A stretch of DNA of 64,000 nucleotides from Cydia pomonella (Eukaryota > Arthropoda > Insecta > Lepidoptera > Tortricidae), in the NCBI RefSeq assembly GCF_033807575.1, contig NC_084715.1, forward strand, positions 11,333,349 through 11,397,348, read 5' to 3'. The notes beneath the pieces were generated by a model that was not told where the DNA came from, made no database searches, and saw only the letters and a list, made by a program, of their open reading frames with translations. Positions 56,691 to 64,000 of this stretch are shown here, piece after piece. Both the position numbers and the translations under genes were made by a program. How positions within the stretch are numbered: the first letter of the stretch is position 1; each line of letters opens with the position of its first letter.

Positions 56691-56885
56691 CAGTACCCCT
56701 AGTGTAAATAAATTCGATTTCGAAACGTGACGTACGCGTTTGCGTTTAGTCTCATTTTGTATGTGATTTAGAAAGAGCGCACCAAGCGGGACGTTTTGGA
56801 AACTCAAAATCCTATACAAAATGACACTTAACGCAGACGCGTTCGTCACGTTATGATGTCGATTATATTTACACTAGGGGTACTG
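56691..56885. mobile_element. MITE, family 1, copy 3
   Basis: CAGTACCCCTAGTGTAAATA at the left and TTTACACTAGGGGTACTG at the right, 195 bases, with the same inner arms as the copies at 530 and 14945. Confidence 0.9.
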
Positions 56886-57169
56886 AACGATATGGCAAGA
56901 GGGGCGGGATGAAATGGAGTCACACATTGTATTGCTAGTGATCGTACGATTTCACCTTCCATCCGATCTTATCCGAGTATACTATAAGACTATAACACAT
57001 CACCACCATTACCATTGAGGTGCAAATCATAATTATTTTTGACAGCATGTGACTTCGATAATTTAAGAGGAAAGATTAGTGGTAATTCTTTCATACTTCA
57101 AACATTCTCGACATTTTCCTCTCTGGGTTTTGGCCCTGGATGTTTTTTTTTTTACATGAGTTCATTATT

Positions 57170-57865
57170 AGCAGTACCTTTTTAGGGTTCCGTAGTCAAC
57201 TAGGAACCCTTATAGTTTCGCCATGTCCGTCTGTCTGTCTGTCCGAGGCTTTGCTCCGTGGTCGTTAGTGCTAGAAAGCTGAAATTTAGCATGGATATAT
57301 AAATCAATAAAGCCGACAAAGTCGTACAATAAAATCTAAATTTTTTTTTTTAGTGTACCTCCCCTACACTTAAAGTGGGGGTGAAATTTTATTTTCGCTT
57401 CAACCCTAGAGTGTGGGGTATTGTTGGAACGGTCTTTTAAAACTAATACCGGTTTTTAAGAAACATTTTTTGGTAAAGTGAATATATTCGGAGATAATCG
57501 CTCCGAAAGAAAAAAAATGTGTCCCCCCCCTCTAACTTTTGAACCATAGGTCCAAAAAATATGAAAAAAATCGTGGAAGTAGAGCTTAAGAAAGACATTA
57601 AATGAAAACTATAGCAGACATGATCAGTTTAGCTGTTTTTGAGTTATCGCAAGTTTTCCCTTCATATTAAAAATACTTACTTTAATTAGGTACTGATTAT
57701 GCAAATTTGCCTATTTGTTTAACTCGGGTGAAAGGTACCGTTTCATCCCTTGGTTAACAATTTACTATACTTTAAGCTCCAGTTTAGCTTATTGGGACGG
57801 AAGAGTAACTACGAAACCCTACACTGAGCGTGGCCCGACATGTTCTTGGCCGGTTTTTTATATGC
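57170..57865 (+). mobile_element. Full-length 'GGGTTCCGTAGTC' non-autonomous repeat
   Basis: Starts with TTTTTAGGGTTCCGTAGTCA and TCCGTCTGTCTGTCTGTCCG, ends with CTACACTGAGCGTGGCCCGA and TTCTTGGCCGGTTTTT. These words are those of a repeat that is common in moth genomes. The open frame at 57715-58110 runs across its 3' end and is not a gene. Confidence 0.75.
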
Positions 57866-60505
57866 TTGTTTTTATAAGAACTAAGTTACTTCAAACAGCG
57901 CTAAAAAGGCCATATAAATGCGCGATCATTAACAATAAACGCAAACATCAAATCGGTCACAAACAGATAAGTAATTTCTTTCTTAGGTTTTCCGTTCCCA
58001 AAATTTCGGTACGATTGGTTAAGTTTTGGAGGCGGAAAATGTCGAAAACTAAACCTCGATTTGTATGCAGGTTTTTTTTGCCTAAGCTGCAGTTCTCCGT
58101 ATCGCACTAATTTTAGGAGCCGCCCCCGTCAGCGCGATGAAGATGTTCACCTAAAATTCTCAAATCTGAAAACGGGCTCAGCTCAGCTGGCGTTCCTCTT
58201 AAATTCGTAACTGAACACATCGCCAGAGCACACCGGCTGCGTGTGTATACACGTGCACGTGCACGTGCGCCAAAATATTGGAGCTGTGCATTGTACGCAC
58301 ACGTCACACAAGCGATGTGTCGTCTCTCATAGGGATCGGTATATTACAACGCTCACGTGCAAGTCTACGCACACGCATCCGGCGCAAAGGGACGCAGCAG
58401 TGCGGGTGGTGTGGCCTCTGCCCGTCGGCTGTGTAATTGGGATTCGGCACTGATTGCATTTCTTAAGTAAATAAGGTTAGTTTTCACTAGAGCACACAAA
58501 TATACTACAGCCTATGAATAGACTCATCCATAAAGAAGAGAAAATATTACGACCATGGGAAACTAATAAGCATAGTTTTTGATTTTTGACTGTCGTGACG
58601 GTCTATACTTTTAATCAACTACTTACTTATCTACTTTAAAGGTCCAGCCAGCCTCGACCTCCATGTTTAACCCGATTCTTCTGCCCAATGATTTTATAAA
58701 CGTTTATTTATAATAAGACAGGCTACCCCTCTTTTTAAAAGGCTTTATTTAATTTTTAATTTTTCTAGGTTGAACATAAATTGAATAGCTGTATCAATTA
58801 AGTAGCTAACTTTGCTTTTAGTGACAAAAAAATAAAATAAATCGTTAGATAATTTATGTAGTTCGAGAAAGATGGTAGGGTAGACCGAGGCGAACAGCAT
58901 CACAGGGCGTATTGGATCAAACTAAAATCTGTAAGTATTTAAAATATTGTTTATAGCGTTGCAGGGAGGGGGGAGACATACGGTAAAATTTTAGTGCGCT
59001 CATATCAATGCAAAGTTTCAAGTAGGTCTAACGGATGTTTTATCTTGATCCGATTCACCCTGTGATGTTGCGATTTGCTTCGTGTATAGGTATGTAATTT
59101 TTCTACTAAAATGATTGCGGCTTCACCTGCGTTTGTTTCGCTCTGCATCGTTAGCCCTTCCTCCCTTATAAATAGCTACGTACTACATCGCTATGGTACA
59201 TTCTAAGGATTATACTGTTTACTTACATGCCAAATTGCATAAAAATGTGAAAAAGTAAATGACAGACAAATTCTTTTTCGCTTTCATACAACCTAACACA
59301 CTCAAGGCAAAAAACCAACGAAAACGGAGCACTTTAAATGAAAATTTATTCAAACTTAAGTGTATGTCTTGATTGAACTATGGTTATATGTATGGTATAG
59401 ATTTAATGTAGTTCAATGAATACATATCATCAGAAGTTTATGGGCGCGTGGAAGCTTTGTTCATCCTTTTATTACAAATATTACAATACGTTTATATTGT
59501 CTACAAGTAAGATAGTTCTCAGAGATTGTTCCATTTGACATCTGCGTGTGGCTCAGCCTCGCGGCGCGCGCCGACTACAAAAGAACCTTATCTCCAAGAA
59601 CTTTTGTTCTTCAACAATTCTAAAATGCGAAGGTAACCACTAATCAGCTATAGAATTAAATAAAACGTTCATTAGCTGTTAATAAACAAGGAGCCGTTAA
59701 TTATAATTAGAAACAAACGAACGTGTATTTAATGTGTCATTGGATTTAGTTGGTGGTAGAATTATGATAATTAAGCTAAATAACATTGAAATTCCTGGTT
59801 ATTGTAGATCACATGCACCCCTGGCTACTAGACACAGTAAGGTAAAGTGCATATGAACTTCTGAATCTTCTGGTAGATATTAGTTAAATTTAACCACTTG
59901 CATAGAAGTTTGTTTGTAAGAGGGATAAACTATCTCTGTTACTGAATGTGGGTAGTACCTACTATTGAACGGATATTTTTTAGGAATATATTTATGAAGG
60001 ACCTACTCCGGTATTTTAGGTACAAACAGAATTAATTAAACCTGATGTGGCGATTTTCTTTACATTAACAAATAATGAACGTGGCATCAAATTGTATTAA
60101 AATAATTAATGTCTGATGATGATGATGATGTCGTCCGTTCCTGGTACTGTTTGCAAATAAATACTTGATAGACACGAAACAATACGTTTTGTCAATAATG
60201 TTTCGTCGTTCAACTATCGCGTGATTTACAAAACAATTTACCTATACCTATTTCTGAACTGATTTAGTAATTTTCTATTCGGTCTGTATCAAAATAGGTA
60301 GATGTATAAGTGATAGCCAAATTAGCAAAATATGTCGGAACCTCGGAACATATTTCTATGGTAACAAAAGGTGTGTTAATGTATTTGGTCACTTGCCAAG
60401 GTATGCCGACTCTGTACCATGAACCGTAAACCTATGTTTAAGGTTTTGCATAATTCATAACAATAAACTATAAATAAACTTAATAATAATAAAAAAGGCT
60501 ACAAA
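57866..60505. other. Intergenic region with a CpG-rich patch
   Basis: At 58110-58440 there is a GC- and CpG-rich patch with CACGTGCACGTGCACGTG at about 58251-58268. No coding frame can be supported there or in the AT-rich remainder. 59530-59580 has another small GC-rich patch (CTCGCGGCGCGCGCCGAC). Confidence 0.45.
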
Positions 60506-60510
60506 TAAAC

Positions 60511-60840
60511 TTAAAGTAAATAAAAAACGTCTCCCAAGTCGCTGCCGATGGGCAGTGTGCCCAGAAGGCTGTCCGCATTGCCACGTTGGATGGCAATGCT
60601 TATCCTTTGAGCAAAATACTGGCCAGCCCTCTGGTCACCTGTGGCATCTATAAGGCGCGACGCTAGGTCCTTGTAGAGCCGACGCGCGCTTGGCCCCCAC
60701 GGCCCCAGCGTTTCGACCCCAAACGCCTCGAAAATGTAGCTACTGACGAGGGTGGCGTATTTTCGGCGTTTGAGGTCTTCGGCCGCGGACGCGGCGCGAC
60801 CATCACCACTGCTGGTCCCTAAGCTAAGTGTAGATGTGGA
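60511..60840 (-). mobile_element. Fragment of a retroelement-type open frame
   Basis: On the minus strand a frame without a start codon is open for at least 105 codons and stops at 60511. It contains FEAFGVETLGPWGPSARRLY, DATGDQRAGQYFAQR and AIQRGNADSLLGTLPIG. I recognise this as a common repeat-borne protein tail in insect and cnidarian genomes, near the end of a transposable element ORF. It is clearly GC-richer than its flanks. No catalytic domain is included, so the element class stays open. Confidence 0.6.
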
Positions 60841-61234
60841 GATAAAAATCCCTTGCTAAAAACGGCAAGCCGATATATGTTCTATTTTTTTCCTGAAATT
60901 ACTTACGACAATGCAAATACCACGCCATTTTTTTAATCATATGTCGTCGAGGAACATAAAAATCCTATTTTTCTGAATTTGTTTTCATTTGTGTTATTTT
61001 TAAGTGACTCTTGTGTTATAGATTTGCAGGATTGTTAAGTTATATTTCAGTATATTTTAGGTATATATGTCATTTTAAATGTCAAAAGTCAAGATACGCT
61101 TAAAGTCACCTTTTCCCTGAACACTCAAATGTATCATACATATACCTACTATTCGCATTTTCTAATCATCAAAGTGCCTACACACAATGCCTGTTGCATC
61201 CACGCTCCCTAAGAAAGCGCGTGGGCGGTTCCCC

Positions 61235-61264
61235 TATAAACGGCGGGCCATCCAGACGGCGCTC
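61235..61264 (+). promoter_or_regulatory. TATA box and initiator of the secreted-protein gene
   Basis: TATAAA at 61235-61240 stands about 25-30 bases upstream of an initiator-like TCATT at 61263. The start codon follows about 30 bases later. This compact arrangement is typical of strongly and tissue-specifically expressed insect genes such as those for secreted or cuticular proteins. Confidence 0.7.
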
Positions 61265-61293
61265 ATTTGGACTCTGTGCGCCGAGGGATCACG

Positions 61294-61383
61294 ATGAAGT
61301 TCCAAGTGTGCTTGGTGCTGGTGGTGCTGGTGGCCCAGCTGTGTGTGGAGGCGTATCCGTTCCGGCCCGGGAATATTGACTAT
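61294..61383 (+). CDS. First exon of a small secreted protein
   Basis: The exon encodes 30 residues: MKFQVCLVLVVLVAQLCVEA, a signal peptide with probable cleavage after VEA, then YPFRPGNIDY. It ends at a good donor TAT/GTGAGTAC in phase 0. An upstream ATG in the same frame (61267) would add nine residues, but it stands almost on the predicted transcription start, so I take the one at 61294. No downstream exon is recognisable within the next 2.6 kb, which is filled with repeats; the gene probably continues beyond the window. The mature part is too short to name the family. Confidence 0.7.
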
Positions 61384-61624
61384 GTGAGTACTTTCATTTT
61401 GTCGTGTAAAATTAGGAGCAGGCACCTGTATCTGATAATATTCTTTACTGGTAGAAATCGATCTGACCCTAAAATAAAATAAGCTTTAGATAGTCACTGG
61501 ACTAAAGAACATTAAATAGTATGTGTTAAAAAAGTTGTCGTACTCGTAATTCAGTAATTCTTCTAAACATTTATTTTACAATGCATAATGGTTTACGTGC
61601 CCATATTATAACCGGACCGGATTA

Positions 61625-61862
61625 ATAAATAAAAACCGGACAAGTGCTAGTCGGACTCGCTCACCGAGGGTTCCGTACTTTTTAGTATTTGTTGTTATAG
61701 CGGCAACAGAAATATGTACATCATCTGTGAAAATTTCAACTCTAGCTATCACGGTTTATAAGATACAGCCTGGTGACAGACAGATAGACAGACGGACGGA
61801 CAGCGGAGTCTTAGTAATAGGATCGCGTTTTACACTTTGGGTATGGAAACCTAAAAATTTAT
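61625..61862 (+). repeat. 'ACCGGACAAGTGC' dispersed repeat
   Basis: AAAACCGGACAAGTGCTAGT, TCACCGAGGGTTCCGTAC, a CAGACAGATAGACAGACGGA stretch and GGATCGCGTTTTACACTTTG are diagnostic of a very common moth repeat. It lies in the first intron of the secreted-protein gene. No coding capacity. Confidence 0.75.
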
Positions 61863-61914
61863 TAGAACGGTAAACATATGCCGGTCGAGTTTTGCGTGCG
61901 GATCTACTCTAAGT

Positions 61915-62106
61915 AATGTTTTGAAAAGATGTGTCCCGCCGAGTTTCTTGCCGGTCCATATTGGGATACTCTCCTCCAATTGAGGGGGGATTTAAATCTT
62001 CTCGGGTCAGAGGTGTAGGGTTAGAGCCGGTGTAGCTTTATTTGACGTTCATAAGCGCATTGTAATATGCCTACTGGAATAATAAACTATCTTTATCTTT
62101 ATCTTG
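61915..62106 (+). repeat. 3' UTR-type fragment of a non-LTR element
   Basis: GTGTCCCGCCGAGTTTCTTG, TCCAATTGAGGGGGGAT, GGTGTAGGGTTAGAGCCGG and a final (CTTTAT)n tail after AATAATAAACTAT fit the 3' end of a non-LTR family; a second fragment is at 37391-37460. Confidence 0.65.
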
Positions 62107-62817
62107 TGTTAGTATATTAGCCATAGATAATTACTAGAAGAAATTATATGTGCCGCATTATTAGTTCTAGAATAGTAGATTGTTAACCAGGGGTGGAAAG
62201 TGAACCATATCGCCCAAGAGTTCGAGTTAGTTCGAGGGTGAGATGGTTACTTTTACCCGGGTTAAACTGAGGAAAGTCACAACACAAGAAATTTAGGTTA
62301 TGACTGGAAATGGCACCATTTACATTTTGATCGAAAAAAATATATCTAAAAAACCATAGACAATCCGATCTTAAATTGGGTTGTGTCTTAAACGGCCTAA
62401 GTGTATACGCGCCTTAAAAAAGTGGAACCGAACGAATGAACGTAATTTAATGATAATATTTTAAACACATATCTTGATTTATATTGATGTATTAACAAAT
62501 ATTTATGTTTATTTCATACATTTAAATATTAAATACAAGTAATAATTTTTTTGAATAATACTTGGTATGAAAATGCAGAGGCTAATATGAGAACTTTTAA
62601 CTGAATAATATGGCATATATGGTTGTTAGCCGTTGCTCGAAGTACAAATTAAAAAAAAAGTACTTTCCACCCTAGGGTGGGAAATTCAAATTTCCACCCG
62701 GCTATCTGCCTATGAAAGGTGAACTTTCCGATCAGGAGAGATGAAAAACAATTTTAATCATTAATCATGTTCGCTTGATCATTTACATAAGTGAGATTAA
62801 TTATGATATCAACATAA

Positions 62818-63135
62818 GCTGGTGGCCTAGCGGTAAGAGCGTGCGACTTGCAATCCGGAGGTCGCGGGTTCAAACCCCGGCTCGTACCAATAAGTTTTTC
62901 GGAACTTATGTACGAAATATTATTTGATATTTACCAGTCGCTTCGTTCGGTGAAGGAAACCGGACTAATCCCAACAAGGCCTAGTTTATCCTCTGGGTTG
63001 GAAGGTCTGATGGCAGTCGCTTTCGTAAAAACTAGTGCCTACGCCAAATCTTGGGATTAGTTGTCAAGCGGACCCCAGGCTCCCATGAGCCGTGGCAAAT
63101 GCCGGGACAACGCGAGGAAGAAGAGGAGGAGATCA
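62818..63135 (+). mobile_element. tRNA-derived SINE
   Basis: The head is tRNA-like: GGTGGCCTAGCGGTAAGAGC holds the A box region and GGTTCAAACCCCGG the B box of a polymerase III promoter, and the part ends in CGTACCA. The body follows with AGTTTTTCGGAACTTATGTA and ATTTGATATTTACCAGTCGC, then a CAACGCGAGGAAGAAGAGGA 3' part. This head-body arrangement is the widespread lepidopteran SINE. The head should be considered repeat, not a tRNA gene. The open frame at 62848-63060 lies inside. Confidence 0.9.
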
Positions 63136-64000
63136 ACATTTATTTATAACAAAGTGCTGTAAACTGGCAACTATTTGAACACTAAGAGCAACTCATGCAG
63201 AGCAGAGTAGAGACCCTTCACTGTAGAGCCCTTACTTATTGTGTGCACGCCTCGTGCATTGTTCATCTAAAGTACAACTGTGTTTTTGTTATAGTAGACG
63301 AAAAGACTGTACCAACAATTATTAACCATGTTTTACGTAACATCATTTATTAAATTACGTTTAACATTTGCCTATAGTTATTACTTATTATGTTACGTTA
63401 AGCAACAGATGGGTGATGCTTTTCGCACGAACTACGTCACTAAATAATTAAGCAAGGGTGCTGTATGTAGGTAATTGTTTTTTTAATAAGGCTGTGCACT
63501 GTACCGAGCATTTAGTGACTAAATATCGTATCAAATGTGAAAGGTATTGTAATAAAAGAGATTTTCACATGGGCGAAGAGGTGAAACTGAAAACTGTTTA
63601 GACGTGATGTGAATAGCGTGGCTCTTTTGGGATTCTCAATCTTCATTTTCATACGAAACGAATCTCACAATGCGTTAGCAAAATACGCAGTGGGCCGTTC
63701 TACTGCGTACCTAGGTACGTATTTCATTTTGATCATTACTATATAAAGGCACAAACTTTTCAAAAGTTTGTGTAAAATATGAAATTCAAAAAATCGGACT
63801 ATCGTGGCTTAAGTTATTATTTGACTGAAAGAATTATGACCGAATTAATACATTTTTGTATGAATAATAGTTATTCTCGACATTAATTCCCACTGCCTTG
63901 TGTATTTTTATGCTCAACAATCTCCTACCTATATGTATAATGAAAGAAAAAAATCAGCCATACTTAGGTATGTTTCGTAGTTACCATTCTGTCAGAACTG
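63136..64000. other. Sequence to the window end, no gene seen
   Basis: AT-rich sequence without recognisable coding exon. It probably belongs to the intron of the secreted-protein gene starting at 61294 or to intergenic DNA. Confidence 0.4.

Noticed and set aside
57715..58110. 131-codon open frame on the + strand
   Set aside because: Its first half lies inside the 3' part of a dispersed repeat (ending GCGTGGCCCGA...CCGGTTTTT), and the rest has no splice or family support.
62818..62892. A tRNA gene with A and B boxes
   Set aside because: The tRNA-like head continues directly into the body of a common lepidopteran SINE and its cloverleaf is imperfect, so it is annotated as SINE.
1..64000. CRISPR arrays, operons or bacterial-type defence genes
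   Set aside because: The sequence is eukaryotic nuclear DNA with spliced genes; no direct-repeat/spacer array is present. The evenly spaced array at 52910-53900 is a tandem exon duplication.

Overview
The window looks like a piece of a moth or butterfly (Lepidoptera) nuclear genome. It has AT-rich non-coding DNA, short exons with GT/AG introns, a tRNA-derived SINE of the lepidopteran type, several palindromic MITE families, 3' ends of non-LTR elements and a BEL/Pao LTR retrotransposon. Order assignment is inference from repeat types; no species can be named.

Four multi-exon protein genes could be rebuilt with consistent splice phases, plus the first exon of a fifth. (1) A cationic amino acid transporter of the SLC7/CAT family runs on the + strand, coding exons 8005-17744; its 5 kb fourth intron holds a 5'-truncated non-LTR retrotransposon and a MITE. 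(2) SLC33A1, the acetyl-CoA transporter, runs on the - strand from 38594 to 21345 in seven exons. Its fourth intron is about 12.5 kb because a 10.7 kb BEL/Pao element (23448-34167) sits there, itself inserted in an older non-LTR fragment. (3) PNKP, the DNA-end repair polynucleotide kinase 3'-phosphatase, runs on the + strand (39437-44060), divergent from SLC33A1 with 842 bases between the start codons; a Harbinger-like MITE lies in its fifth intron. (4) A second, very divergent CAT-like gene runs on the - strand (53965 to about 47757), with tandem partial copies of several of its exons. (5) At 61294 starts a small secreted protein with a clean TATA box and initiator; only its first exon is recognisable.

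The stretches 1-7600, 17745-21344, 44061-47680 and 54000-61200 contain no gene I can support, only repeats and AT-rich sequence.

Points most worth a second look: an array of UNCG-tetraloop hairpins in the BEL/Pao LTR; the combination of almost identical LTRs with a frame-broken pol; a six-unit, ~160-bp array of exon-plus-splice-donor copies at the start of the second CAT-like gene, with further decayed exon copies in both CAT genes; a poly(T)-only insertion flanked by a 19-base duplication; and the nested LINE/BEL insertion. I see no operon-like or defence-like system; the genes are unrelated housekeeping neighbours.
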